Of a stretch of 64,000 nucleotides of DNA, positions 40,070 through 49,443 are shown in pieces. The position numbers and the translations under genes were made by a program. The notes beneath the pieces are model-generated. The model saw only the letters and a list, made by a program, of their open reading frames with translations. It did not search any database and had not been told where the DNA came from. Each line of letters starts with the position of its first letter. Within the stretch, counting starts at the first letter, position 1. This DNA comes from an uncultured Bacteroides sp. GTDB lineage: Bacteria > Bacteroidota > Bacteroidia > Bacteroidales > Bacteroidaceae. Where the stretch lies: assembly GCA_900552075.1 (NCBI GenBank), contig URYL01000001.1, positions 1 to 64,000 on the forward strand, written 5' to 3'.

Positions 40070-41059
40070 ATGATCAAACTGGATAAAGTAAACTGGGGAT
40101 TCATCGGATGCGGTGAAGTCACCGAAAAGAAAAGTGGCCCGGCCTTCAACATGATTGAAGGTTCCAAAGTAGTAGCGGTTATGAGCCGTGAAGAAGAAAA
40201 AGTGAAATCCTACGCCATACGCCACCAGATTCCCCGGTGGTACACCGACGCACAAGAACTGATTGGAGATGAAGACGTGAATGCCATCTATATCGCCACA
40301 CCTCCTTCTTCACATGCCACTTTTGCCATCATGGCCATGAAAGCCGGAAAACCGGTCTACATCGAAAAACCGATGGCTGCCAGCTATGAAGACTGTGCCC
40401 GCATCAACCGTATCTCCAAAGAAACCGGAGTACCTTGCTTTGTGGCCTACTACCGCCGCTACCTGCCCTATTTCCAGAAAGTGCGGCAACTGGTCGATGA
40501 AGGTGAAATCGGTAACGTCATCAACGTACAGATTCGTTTCGCACAACCACCTCGGGCACTGGATTACAACAGCAAGAACCTGCCGTGGCGTGTGCAGCCC
40601 GATATCGCTGGTGGAGGTTATTTCTACGACTTGGCTCCACACCAGCTGGATTTATTACAGGACATGTTCGGCTGCATCCTCGAAGCAGAAGGATACAAGA
40701 GCAACCGTGGCGGACTCTATGAAGCAGAAGATACCATCAGTGCCTGCTTCAAGTTCGATTCCGGCTTGCCAGGTTCCGGCTCATGGTGTTTCGTAGCACA
40801 CGAGTCGGCCAAAGAAGACCGTATCGAAATCATTGGCGATAAAGGCATGATTTGTTTCTCTGTCTTCACCTACGATCCGATAGCCTTGCACACCGAACGC
40901 GGACGCGAAGAGATTCTTCCTCCCAATCCTCCTCATGTACAGCTTCCACTGATTAAAGCTGTGGTGGAACACCTGCAAGGCAAAGCCGTCTGCACCTGCG
41001 ATGGAATCAGTGCCACACCCACCAACTGGGTTATGGACCGCATCCTGAACAAACTGTAA
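40070..41059 (+). CDS. Gfo/Idh/MocA family oxidoreductase
   Basis: A 329-residue cytoplasmic NAD(P)-dependent sugar or inositol-type oxidoreductase. The Rossmann start is WGFIGCGEVTEKK with the EKP motif in YIEKPMAASYEDC; the second domain has DLAPHQLDLL, whose histidine fits the catalytic position. The substrate is unknown. It follows the binding-protein gene by 11 bases and precedes the DUF4421 gene by 15, an odd metabolic gene within an envelope operon. Confidence 0.9.
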   Translation: MIKLDKVNWGFIGCGEVTEKKSGPAFNMIEGSKVVAVMSREEEKVKSYAIRHQIPRWYTDAQELIGDEDVNAIYIATPPSSHATFAIMAMKAGKPVYIEKPMAASYEDCARINRISKETGVPCFVAYYRRYLPYFQKVRQLVDEGEIGNVINVQIRFAQPPRALDYNSKNLPWRVQPDIAGGGYFYDLAPHQLDLLQDMFGCILEAEGYKSNRGGLYEAEDTISACFKFDSGLPGSGSWCFVAHESAKEDRIEIIGDKGMICFSVFTYDPIALHTERGREEILPPNPPHVQLPLIKAVVEHLQGKAVCTCDGISATPTNWVMDRILNKL

Positions 41060-41074
41060 AAACAAACTTATAGA

Positions 41075-42235
41075 GTGAAACAACTCTCCTTGTTGACCAT
41101 ACTGCTTGTACTCCTTCTCTGCCCATCCCATGTTTCGGGCCAAGTAGAGAAGCAAGACAGTGTGGATACAACCGAACCAGCTCCAGTTTCTGCACCACGA
41201 CTTTCATTGAGTAGTTTGACTGACGGTATTGTACGCACCATCAAGTTTACCGGACAAGAAATCAAGAAAGCCGGCATCAAACTGAATACGGTGGATACCA
41301 CCTATATATCTCCCAACAAATACAATCTGGCCTTCATGCTGGAACAAAGTTCATGGTATGAACATTACCGTCTGGGAAGTAACGACGGGCAAAGTTTAAG
41401 CTTTGCTCCTCATATCAATACCAAATTGGGGGTCTATTTCGGATGGAGATGGATTTTCCTGGGAGTCTCTTTCGACATCAGAGACCTCCTTGGAAAAGGA
41501 AAAAACAAAGCCCCCCGAAAGGAAATCGTATTCAACCTATATAGCGCCAAATTCGGAGTAGACCTTTACTACCGTAAAACGGGCAGCGACTTCACAATTT
41601 CCTCTTATGAAAAGTTTAATTTAAACCACAATTACACAGACACACCATTCTACGGATTTCAAAGTAACATCAAGGGACTGAATGCCTACTGGATTTTCAA
41701 TCACAAACATTTTTCCTATCCGGCAGCCTATAGCCAGTCGACCAATCAGCGTAAAAGCTGCGGCTCTCTACTGGCTGGATTCTCCTATTCACAGCACAAT
41801 ATTTCTTTTGACTATACTCAGCTTCCCGACGAGATGCAGCAACAGCTCAGTCCTTCCCTCCAGTTCCACAGCCTACGCTACACAGACTACAACCTCAGTG
41901 TGGGGTATGGTTACAACTGGGTCTTTGCCAAAAACTGTCTGCTGAATGTGTCCCTGCTCCCGGCCGTAGCCTACAAGAAGTCACGTATCAACGACCAACC
42001 TACCCAAAGCGGTACCAGCTGGGCTCAATGGATCAGAGATATCAATTTCGACCTGATTACCCGTGCCGGTATCACATGGAACAACAGTAAATACTATGTA
42101 GGAGCTTCACTCGTACTCCACACTTATGACTACCGCAAACCCACTTTCTCCATGACCAACTCCTTTGGAAGCCTACGTATCTACATGGGATTCAATTTCT
42201 GGAAAAAGAAAGAATATCGCGACAAAAAGAAATAA
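41075..42235 (+). CDS. DUF4421 family outer membrane protein
   Basis: A 386-residue protein with a GTG start (41075) giving MKQLSLLTILLVLLLCPSHVSG, a good signal peptide. The body shows alternating beta-strand patterns (IVFNLYSAKFGVDLYYRKTG, DYNLSVGYGYNWVF) and ends RIYMGFNFWKKKEYRDKKK, so it is a probable beta-barrel of the DUF4421 family. No biochemical role is known. It is the last gene of the four-gene envelope operon. Confidence 0.82.
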   Translation: MKQLSLLTILLVLLLCPSHVSGQVEKQDSVDTTEPAPVSAPRLSLSSLTDGIVRTIKFTGQEIKKAGIKLNTVDTTYISPNKYNLAFMLEQSSWYEHYRLGSNDGQSLSFAPHINTKLGVYFGWRWIFLGVSFDIRDLLGKGKNKAPRKEIVFNLYSAKFGVDLYYRKTGSDFTISSYEKFNLNHNYTDTPFYGFQSNIKGLNAYWIFNHKHFSYPAAYSQSTNQRKSCGSLLAGFSYSQHNISFDYTQLPDEMQQQLSPSLQFHSLRYTDYNLSVGYGYNWVFAKNCLLNVSLLPAVAYKKSRINDQPTQSGTSWAQWIRDINFDLITRAGITWNNSKYYVGASLVLHTYDYRKPTFSMTNSFGSLRIYMGFNFWKKKEYRDKKK

Positions 42236-42299
42236 AAAAAGGAGCTGCCCAGTGAATAAAAGCAACTCCCTATTAAAATAAAACAAACACAATGAACAC

Positions 42300-43913
42300 T
42301 TAGAAATGAACGCCCAGTGTCAGCAACAGCTGGTGACGTTCGTTGGTGACCTTAGTGGCTGGCAAAGCCTCATCACTGAACGCATAAAAATCAGACTTGT
42401 ACACGTTGTATTTGTAAGCCAGGTCCGTATAAAACCATTTTCCTCTATAACCTAAACCTGCGGTCACCGTATTGCGTGACAAATCATTCATATATTCCGT
42501 ATCTGTACGCATATCGTTTGCATTCAACGATTTATATGCTCCACCTTTGAAAGCCGATGTAGAATAATTGTAACCGGCCCGTATGTTGAAAGCTGAAGAA
42601 ATGCGTGCCTCCAGTCCCACACGTACCGTGTGCTGTCCTTTCAGAATAGACTTGGTGTACTCATTCTGGTTCTCCATCGGAGTCCCGTCGTTATAGTACA
42701 TCCGGCAAGCGTTATAACCAGCATATTCATATTCTGCACCCACAGCCAAGAAACCGCCTACCGTAGTTCCGGCACTTACATTGAATTTCCATGGAGTAAC
42801 CAAACGGTAATCCTGAACCGATTCTCCGGCATAATCTATCGTCCGCTCATCTGCCTTGAACTGCGTATTGTCGGCTTCATTGGCAAACTTGTAATTCAGT
42901 TCCGAATAAAGTTCAGCAGAATAGGTATCGGTCAGCGAGTACCAGGTGGGTGTATGAATGGCCAAACCAAAACGGAATGGAGAATCTTCTATCGGACGGA
43001 AAATGGCCCCAAACTTCAAATTCAGTCCGGTCCCTTCTGTACGATACGCATTCCGCAACTCATAATAGCCTGAATGATTACCATCATACACATCTTCCGT
43101 ATAATAGGTACTGCGCGTATAGTTCACATCATTTACACCCAAGGTGATTCCGAAATACATCCGGTCTTCCACATTAAAGGCCACATTAAAGTCGTACTGG
43201 TTAATACCACCTTCTTCCCGACTACGGAAACCGTTGGCATTTCCATTCCATCCCATCGGCATTTGAGAAGTACCCCCTTTTCCATCCTCGAAGGTACCCA
43301 CTCCAACCAGTTCCGACCGGACACCCATCACTCCCAAATACGGATAATTAGTATTATAATAAGGGTTCGAAAGACCGCTGTGTCCTTCTACTCCATAATT
43401 ATAAATATCATCCATCTCACTGATGGAGTAAATAGAGCCTGCTACCATATTGGCCAGCTGCTGCGTCTGGGATAAACCATTCAACATACCTCCTGCCGCA
43501 AACTGACGGTTGAAGTTCTGACTCTTATGATAGTTGAATCCAAAGTTCAGGTAACGGAGTGTCGTGCGGTTGCCAATCTTTGTGGAGTACACAAAACCAA
43601 TCTGATCAAACGAAGCCTTATTCCGTTTGTCATTCATCACACTTCCATTAAAGTCACTCTCTGCCTTTGTGGCATTCATGCCAAATGACGTAGACACATC
43701 GTGTCCTCTGAACAAGCCGATACCCGCCGGGTTAGTACCGATAACCGAAATATCTGCACCCAAAGCACCCATGGCACCACCCATTCCGACAAAACGGGCC
43801 GTTCCGTTCAATTCATCTCCCGCATAGCGGGCCGCATCGTAAGCAGTTTGTGCCATGGCCTGTGCACCGCACAGCAATGAACAGGCCACTGCATACATGT
43901 ATTTCTTTTTCAT
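42300..43913 (-). CDS. OmpP1/FadL-like outer membrane protein
   Basis: A 537-residue protein from MKKKYMYAVACSLLCGAQAMA (start 43913; the frame opens at 43964). The mature N-terminus has FadL-like features: ARFVGMGGAMGALGADISVIGTNPAGIGLF, seen across hydrophobic-substrate channels. The remainder is barrel-like, ending LLLTLGVHF. It may transport lipids or aromatic compounds. It lies 25 bases downstream of the aromatic-rich protein gene and shares its transcript. Confidence 0.82.
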   Translation of the reverse strand: MKKKYMYAVACSLLCGAQAMAQTAYDAARYAGDELNGTARFVGMGGAMGALGADISVIGTNPAGIGLFRGHDVSTSFGMNATKAESDFNGSVMNDKRNKASFDQIGFVYSTKIGNRTTLRYLNFGFNYHKSQNFNRQFAAGGMLNGLSQTQQLANMVAGSIYSISEMDDIYNYGVEGHSGLSNPYYNTNYPYLGVMGVRSELVGVGTFEDGKGGTSQMPMGWNGNANGFRSREEGGINQYDFNVAFNVEDRMYFGITLGVNDVNYTRSTYYTEDVYDGNHSGYYELRNAYRTEGTGLNLKFGAIFRPIEDSPFRFGLAIHTPTWYSLTDTYSAELYSELNYKFANEADNTQFKADERTIDYAGESVQDYRLVTPWKFNVSAGTTVGGFLAVGAEYEYAGYNACRMYYNDGTPMENQNEYTKSILKGQHTVRVGLEARISSAFNIRAGYNYSTSAFKGGAYKSLNANDMRTDTEYMNDLSRNTVTAGLGYRGKWFYTDLAYKYNVYKSDFYAFSDEALPATKVTNERHQLLLTLGVHF

Positions 43914-43938
43914 CTTCAATCTCCTTTTAATTACACGT

Positions 43939-45144
43939 TTATCTTCTGCGAGCACCGCCACCACCGGTACTTACTCCTCTGGATGAACCACCTCCTCCCG
44001 TCGTAGAGCGGTAGCTACTACCACCAAAGTTACTGTAACTTCTGACAGAAGAATTTGAATTTGTCCGTGAATTATTATATCCATTATTCATCCGGTTGCT
44101 GTTGTTCTGGTTCATCCGGTTAAACACATCCGTATTACGATAGGAATTCGGGCGTGTACTGCTGGGACGAGAATAAGTAGATTCACCCAAACCTTGTGAC
44201 GGACGGGTATATCTTGTGCCTGTACTGCGCACTCTGGAAGCACCATCCGGACGGATAGAACGTATTCCATCGGTACCAGTCACAACACGACCGCCCGTTC
44301 TACTATTACGGTCCAGTCCACCCATTACACGACCGCCCGTTCTGCCGTTACGGTCAAATACAGAACCCACGGTACCTCTCCGTACCACCTGCTCTGCACG
44401 ACGGTTGTTGTAGGTATAGGAGTGCCCTTGATAAGCGCCTCCTCCCCATCCATAATACGGATAATGGTGATGCCATCCGGGGCCCCAATAACCACCCCAG
44501 TAGCCACCGTACCAGTAAGGAGAATACCATGGAGAGTACCAACTATAATACCATGGAGAATGCCATCCCCAGCCCCAACTTGGTCCGGCAATGCTCCAGT
44601 TCCATCTCCAGTCCCACCACATCGGGTTACTGTAGGTCGGGAACACGTATGCATACAAGCCGTCGTCATACACGTTCCAGTCCCAAGAAGGAAAGGCACC
44701 GTACACCACGTCCCAATATAACGGGCTGCTTACCGGAATGGCGTAGCGCGGGCTCCGGAAACGGACAATTCGCATAGCGTACTCATAATCATCCTGTGAA
44801 CCTTCAAATCCGTTCACCCATTCTCCCCGCTCTCCATAGGGTTTTTCCTGTATGTAAAGTGTATCGTTCTGCATGGAGAACGTATTTTCCCGTGAAGTAT
44901 ACCGACGATTGTACTCATCTACATCACGTGTATTTCCAGCTGCATCTTTCACCACCACTGGAGTGGAAGAAGATAATGTGGAATATGCCGTTGTCCCCTG
45001 ATTCTGCTTCGGGGCCACTACGGTCTCCTTCTTCGTTTCTGCCTTTTTCTTAGGCACGAAGTAAAGGTCGTCGTTACTCTGGGCCGCCACAAAAAGCGGT
45101 AAACTTGCCCATATCAACGAAGCAAATACTTTCAACTTCCTCAT
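43939..45144 (-). CDS. Secreted protein with Trp/Tyr/Gly-rich core and disordered Arg/Ser/Asn/Gly tail
   Basis: A 401-residue protein (start 45144, signal peptide MRKLKVFASLIWASLPLFVAAQ). Residues about 40-160 look folded. A segment around 165-255 is extremely rich in Trp, Tyr, Gly, Pro and His (for example SPWYYSWYSPWYSPYWYGGY). The last roughly 150 residues are low complexity, with imperfect repeats RNGRTGGRV and RNSRTGGRVV, then Asn/Ser/Gly runs ending GGGGARRR. I do not recognise a functional domain. The composition suggests a surface or condensate-forming polypeptide; that is inference. Confidence 0.75.
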   Translation of the reverse strand: MRKLKVFASLIWASLPLFVAAQSNDDLYFVPKKKAETKKETVVAPKQNQGTTAYSTLSSSTPVVVKDAAGNTRDVDEYNRRYTSRENTFSMQNDTLYIQEKPYGERGEWVNGFEGSQDDYEYAMRIVRFRSPRYAIPVSSPLYWDVVYGAFPSWDWNVYDDGLYAYVFPTYSNPMWWDWRWNWSIAGPSWGWGWHSPWYYSWYSPWYSPYWYGGYWGGYWGPGWHHHYPYYGWGGGAYQGHSYTYNNRRAEQVVRRGTVGSVFDRNGRTGGRVMGGLDRNSRTGGRVVTGTDGIRSIRPDGASRVRSTGTRYTRPSQGLGESTYSRPSSTRPNSYRNTDVFNRMNQNNSNRMNNGYNNSRTNSNSSVRSYSNFGGSSYRSTTGGGGSSRGVSTGGGGARRR

Positions 45145-45183
45145 AGTTCTATCTTTTAACGGTTTTACCTTTTTATTCTGGTA

Positions 45184-45191
45184 CAAAAATA
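45184..45191 (-). promoter_or_regulatory. -7 promoter element for the aromatic-rich protein and FadL-like gene
   Basis: TATTTTTG on the minus strand, 39 bases before the start. A near -33 match, CTTG (complement of 45211-45214), lies 19 bp upstream. Confidence 0.65.
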
Positions 45192-45216
45192 GGAAGATAT
45201 TTCTCCCCATCAAGCA

Positions 45217-45246
45217 GGAAATCCCTATTTCAAGGTAGGGATTTCC
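45217..45246. terminator. Hairpin after the biotin operon
   Basis: GGAAATCCCTA (45217-45227) pairs perfectly with 45236-45246 over an eight-base loop. It follows the EamA stop (minus strand), but no T tract follows, so termination is uncertain. Confidence 0.5.
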
Positions 45247-45269
45247 CTAAACTTGCCATTCAGGGGACA

Positions 45270-46145
45270 TCACACCCCACTTTTCTTTTCCGCCCAATAC
45301 ACTCCACCTAAAATACAAGCTGCCCCCACTGCCGAAGTGAGTGTCAACCCTTCCCCTAAAATCAGCATGGAAGCACCCAGCGTGACCAGCGGACTCAAAT
45401 AAATATAATTGGAGGTATGCATCACCCCAATCTTTTTCAGTGCGACGTTCCAAGCCACAAAACAGACCAGCGAGGCCACCAATGCCAGAAACAGCAGATT
45501 CATCCATACAGCCGGTTGTGACAATATGCCTACATTGCTACGGAACGGGAAGATCGCAAACAAAGGCAAAATGGTGAGTAATCCATAGAAAAACACTTTC
45601 CGAGTAATGAACGACACCGGATAATGCGACAGCCGGCGAATCACCAGACTGTAGCAAGCCCATGAAAAGGCCGCCGACAATGTCAGCAAATCTCCCCATG
45701 GAGACACTTTCAATCCTTCTTTTCCTCCGAACACAATCAGACCGACCCCACACAGGGCCAGCAACGAACCAGCCAACAGACGTATTCCCAAACGTACCTC
45801 TTTGTAACAGGCCGCCGAGAGAAAAGCCGTCAGCAAAGGAGCTGTACACAGCAGAAAAGCCACATTCGATGCCTGCGTCATCCCCAATGCCGTATTCTCC
45901 GTATAAAAATAAAGCGACCCTCCAAAGAAGCCGGCCAATGCCAGCAATCCCTCCTCTTTCCAGCTGTTAGCCAGCAACCGGCGAGGAGCAATCAGCCAGA
46001 TACCTGCATACGCCACCAGAAAACGGTAGAAAAAGATTTCATGCGGATGCAACCCATGCTGAATCAAGACCTTGGTCGAGATATAGGTCAGCCCCCATAC
46101 CACCACCACGGCAATAGCCAGTAAATGATAATACCCCTGTTTCAC
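45270..46145 (-). CDS. DMT family transporter (two EamA repeats)
   Basis: A 291-residue integral membrane protein with about ten hydrophobic helices in two EamA halves (first from YYHLLAIAVVVVWGLTY, second from PWGDLLTLSAAFSWACYSLVI). It is the last gene of the biotin run, 13 bases after bioD. Position suggests movement of biotin, a precursor or a by-product, but EamA proteins have wide substrates and this is inference. Confidence 0.88.
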   Translation of the reverse strand: MKQGYYHLLAIAVVVVWGLTYISTKVLIQHGLHPHEIFFYRFLVAYAGIWLIAPRRLLANSWKEEGLLALAGFFGGSLYFYTENTALGMTQASNVAFLLCTAPLLTAFLSAACYKEVRLGIRLLAGSLLALCGVGLIVFGGKEGLKVSPWGDLLTLSAAFSWACYSLVIRRLSHYPVSFITRKVFFYGLLTILPLFAIFPFRSNVGILSQPAVWMNLLFLALVASLVCFVAWNVALKKIGVMHTSNYIYLSPLVTLGASMLILGEGLTLTSAVGAACILGGVYWAEKKSGV

Positions 46146-46158
46146 TTTCTCCTTATAT

Positions 46159-46806
46159 TTATTTACCTAAAAACGGAATCACCACGAACTCTGCTTCCGG
46201 ATATTCCCGCTTCAGCAAATCGCGCATGTATTCCTCCGTATCCCGACGGATAATCTCATCGTCTTCCTCCGGGAAGAGATTGTAGGCCAGCGTATGCAGA
46301 CGGATGCCCCGACGACTCATCGCCTCCAGGCTCAGCAACGTATGGTTGATGCTTCCCAGCCGTCCGGAAGTCACGAACACCAGCGGATACTGTTTCTGCG
46401 CCACGTAGTCAATGGTCAGCAGGTCGCGCGTCAAAGGCACCATCAGTCCCCCGGCCCCTTCCAGCAGCACCGCATCGTAACGTTCGCTCAGAGTTTCCGT
46501 CGCCCGTTCAATCTTGTCGAAGTCAATCGGACGCTTGTCAATCTCTGCAGCCAAGTGCGGAGAGCAAGGATAAGAAAAAATCTCCGGCATCGTCAGCCGT
46601 TCCTTATCCTCCGGCAACAAACCTGTACCCATAATCCGACGGTGCAGCTCGATGTCTTCCGACAAGTCCGTATTGCCCGTCTGAATCAGTTTCTCCGTAA
46701 TGGTGCGGATACCCCGCTCGTTCCATGTCTTGGCCAGATAAGCCGTGGCATAACTTTTCCCGATGTTCGTGTCGATGCCACTCACAAAATATACATTTTT
46801 TTTCAT
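46159..46806 (-). CDS. bioD: Dethiobiotin synthetase
   Basis: A 215-residue ATP-dependent carboxylase that closes the ureido ring on diaminopelargonic acid. The P-loop-like start is VSGIDTNIGKSYATAYLA (the family motif is GTDTxVGKT), and LLEGAGGLMVPL near 115-125 binds substrate and nucleotide. The length is slightly short but complete. It lies 21 bases after bioC and 13 before the EamA gene. Confidence 0.94.
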   Translation of the reverse strand: MKKNVYFVSGIDTNIGKSYATAYLAKTWNERGIRTITEKLIQTGNTDLSEDIELHRRIMGTGLLPEDKERLTMPEIFSYPCSPHLAAEIDKRPIDFDKIERATETLSERYDAVLLEGAGGLMVPLTRDLLTIDYVAQKQYPLVFVTSGRLGSINHTLLSLEAMSRRGIRLHTLAYNLFPEEDDEIIRRDTEEYMRDLLKREYPEAEFVVIPFLGK

Positions 46807-46827
46807 TTCCGTATCGTTTTTGGTATT

Positions 46828-47577
46828 TTATTTTCTACATATCATATAAATGGGATGAAAAGTCAGGTACACCCTGCCCCGCTCATCCGAAAACCGTTCC
46901 GTATAATTCCGGCAAAACTCCTGCAACCTACCCCGTGTCCAGGCCTGTGCTGCCGTACCCGTCACTCCCGTCTCTTTCAGGTGCCGCAACACCTCCAGCG
47001 GGGAAGCGAACGACAAGCGCAACTGCTCCTCGTGAGCATACACCACCTCGTAACGTGCAGCCAGCATCTCCCGCAATTCCTCCAGCGACGGATACGAAAG
47101 TCCCGCCGAAGCCAACGTCGCCACCTCCTCCGTGTTGTGAGGGCCGAAAGTACTGAAAGCCAGGTAGCCCCCCTCGTGCAGCAGCCTCCGGCATCCCGAA
47201 AAGAAACGCGGCAAATCGTCGAACCACTGCACCGCCGAGCACGACACAATCAGGTCCTGCCCTGCCGGAAAAGCCAGTGTCTCCGCATCCTTCGCCACAA
47301 AATGCACCTTCCCGCCCAGCACATCGGCCAGATAAGGCTCCACCTCCGGACAGAGGTCATTCAGCCACATCTCTTCCGGAGCCGCCTGTTTCAGGTACAT
47401 CCGCGTGAACATGCCCGTGCCGCAGCCAATCTCCAGCACCCGTTCCTGTACGTCCGCCGGAATATAACGGCCTGTCAGTTCCGCCATCCGTGACGCCACG
47501 TAACGCTGCACGTCAGCCTTGTCCAGGTAAGTGCCCACGGCCTTCGCAAAACGCCGACTGATCAGGGTCTTGTCCAT
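46828..47577 (-). CDS. bioC: Malonyl-ACP O-methyltransferase BioC
   Basis: A 249-residue SAM-dependent methyltransferase that masks the malonyl carboxyl so fatty acid synthesis can build pimeloyl-ACP. The SAM loop VLEIGCGTGMF is at 47-57, and the family's ISRRFAKAVGTYLDKADVQ start is present. The start overlaps bioG by 16 bp, which fits the known cooperation: BioC puts the methyl on, BioG removes it. Confidence 0.92.
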   Translation of the reverse strand: MDKTLISRRFAKAVGTYLDKADVQRYVASRMAELTGRYIPADVQERVLEIGCGTGMFTRMYLKQAAPEEMWLNDLCPEVEPYLADVLGGKVHFVAKDAETLAFPAGQDLIVSCSAVQWFDDLPRFFSGCRRLLHEGGYLAFSTFGPHNTEEVATLASAGLSYPSLEELREMLAARYEVVYAHEEQLRLSFASPLEVLRHLKETGVTGTAAQAWTRGRLQEFCRNYTERFSDERGRVYLTFHPIYMICRK

Positions 47578-48230
47578 AAACTACTTTCTCCGCTCAGCAA
47601 CTGCCGAAACAGCTCCTCGTCATAGTGTTCCACGTCTTTCTCTTCTACCGGTACGCCTTGCCACGCTTCCCGCTGGTTCTGCGGTGGAAAAATCTTATCC
47701 GAAGTCCCGACAATCGCCTTGTCCCAGTCCCACTTCCACGCCGGACGGGCCTTCACCATTGTCCATTCGTCGGCCAGTTCCTGCTGCAAGTCGTCCAACG
47801 TCCGGTAAGGGTGATGTGCCAGAAAAGCTTTCACCTGCGCCGCCGACCCACAAATACGCCGACGGAAACGCACCAGCACCGGTTCCGAGAAATTCTCCAG
47901 CGTTCCTCGGAAGATGGCTTCCGGAATCCCTTTGGTATCATGGATGGGATAAGGTGTCCCGTTCACGGCCAGCCTCATCCCATAAGGATAATCTTTCCCG
48001 TTCAACGTCTGGCAGGCCACCCATACGCCCATGGACCAAGCCAGGACCCGTATCTCCTGATAGCCGTCCAACAGGCTGTAGTCAAAGTCCATATTCTTGT
48101 AATCAAAACACAGCAAATAATCGCACCCTTCCGGGACCGGACTGCCAAACAGGTTTTCGTCCGAACCCCAGCCCGCAAAGAAAAGCAACAGCGTGGGATT
48201 CCCTTCTTTCTTGATAAACAGTTGTTTCAT
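47562..48230 (-). CDS. bioG: Pimeloyl-ACP methyl ester esterase BioG (DUF452)
   Basis: A 222-residue alpha/beta hydrolase of the DUF452 type. The nucleophile is Ser66 in LAWSMGVW. The early LLLFFAGWGSDENLF forms the oxyanion region. BioG replaces BioH in many bacteria to release pimeloyl-ACP from its methyl ester. It lies 19 bases after bioF and overlaps bioC. Confidence 0.9.
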   Translation of the reverse strand: MKQLFIKKEGNPTLLLFFAGWGSDENLFGSPVPEGCDYLLCFDYKNMDFDYSLLDGYQEIRVLAWSMGVWVACQTLNGKDYPYGMRLAVNGTPYPIHDTKGIPEAIFRGTLENFSEPVLVRFRRRICGSAAQVKAFLAHHPYRTLDDLQQELADEWTMVKARPAWKWDWDKAIVGTSDKIFPPQNQREAWQGVPVEEKDVEHYDEELFRQLLSGESSLWTRP

Positions 48231-48249
48231 TCCTTCAATTCTTTCCGAT

Positions 48250-49425
48250 TCATTCCTTCAATTCGTGACACAAACGCACCACTTCATCCTCTTCAATCAG
48301 CGCAGTCAACGAGAAACGCAACCGTGCCGTCCCTTCGGGCACCGTAGGCGGACGCACAGGCAACACATAGAAGCCGTGTTCCTGCATCTGCATAGCCTTC
48401 CAGATGGCCTTCTCGTTGGCTCCTACCACCAAGGGAATAATGTGACTTTCCGACGGGCAATCAGCCCCACTTTCACGGACAGCCGCCCGCAAACGTGCTG
48501 AAATCTGTGCCAGGTGCTCCCGCCGTGCCTGCATCTCCTCCAACCGCGACAAGACGAAGCGCGTCCAGGCCACGTTGATAGGAGGCAATGCCGTAGTGAA
48601 AATCAACGTCCGCATCCGGTTCACCAAGTAGTCGCGAATCACCTTCCGGCACACCACATACGCCCCGACGGAGGCCATCGCCTTGCCAAAAGTGCCGCAC
48701 AGGAAATCAATGTCCTTCAGGCAGCCTTGTTCCTCGGCCACCCCCAGTCCGTGCGCCCCCCGCACTGCAATACCGTGCGCCTCGTCCACATACAGCATCA
48801 CGTGGCCGTAACGGCGCTTCAGTGCCACCAGTCGGTCGAGCGAAGCCACGTCACCGTCCATGCTGAACACACTTTCCGTCACGATGATAATCCGGTAATA
48901 CGAACCGTGATACTTGGCCAGCAGATTTTTCAACTGCGCATAGTCCTGATGACGGTAACGGATGCACTTGGCCGCCGACAGACGGATACCGTCAATCAGG
49001 CTCGCATGCACTAATTTGTCGGCCAGAATCAAGGTATTCGCATCGGTCACCGCCGGCAGAATCCCCGTATTCATGTGATACCCGCTGCTGAACACCAGCG
49101 CACTCTCCGCCCCGAACAGCGAAGCTAACAGCGTTTCCAGTTCCCGATAAGCCGGGAAGTTACCCGTCAGCAACCGTGAGGACGAAGAGGAAAAACACAA
49201 GTCCCTCTCCTTCACCGTCCGCAGAAACTCTTCACGCAACGCCTTGTCCGAAGCCAGTCCCAGGTAATCGTTCGACGACAGATTCAACATCCGCCGGCCG
49301 CCGGCCTCAATCCATTTCCCGTCACAGCAGGTTTCCGGCAACACGCGCAGGTTGCCGCACGCCTCCAGCTGATTCAGTTCCAACTGAAAATCCCTATCCG
49401 GTCCGGGTTGTATTTCATTTTCCAT
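48250..49425 (-). CDS. bioF: 8-amino-7-oxononanoate synthase
   Basis: A 391-residue PLP enzyme that condenses pimeloyl-ACP with L-alanine. The PLP lysine is Lys248 in GTFGKAMASVG, with DEAHG at 214-218 and the SSNDYLGLA entry near 50-58. It lies between bioA and bioG with 18- and 19-base gaps. Length and motifs are standard; glycine C-acetyltransferase is a related alternative that the biotin context rules out. Confidence 0.94.
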   Translation of the reverse strand: MENEIQPGPDRDFQLELNQLEACGNLRVLPETCCDGKWIEAGGRRMLNLSSNDYLGLASDKALREEFLRTVKERDLCFSSSSSRLLTGNFPAYRELETLLASLFGAESALVFSSGYHMNTGILPAVTDANTLILADKLVHASLIDGIRLSAAKCIRYRHQDYAQLKNLLAKYHGSYYRIIIVTESVFSMDGDVASLDRLVALKRRYGHVMLYVDEAHGIAVRGAHGLGVAEEQGCLKDIDFLCGTFGKAMASVGAYVVCRKVIRDYLVNRMRTLIFTTALPPINVAWTRFVLSRLEEMQARREHLAQISARLRAAVRESGADCPSESHIIPLVVGANEKAIWKAMQMQEHGFYVLPVRPPTVPEGTARLRFSLTALIEEDEVVRLCHELKE

Positions 49426-49443
49426 GATGTTCCTCCTTTGTCT

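Noticed and set aside
46294..47493. 399-codon open frame on the plus strand
   Set aside because: It is antisense to bioD and bioC, which have complete catalytic motifs; the product is His/Arg/Gln-rich with no domain pattern.
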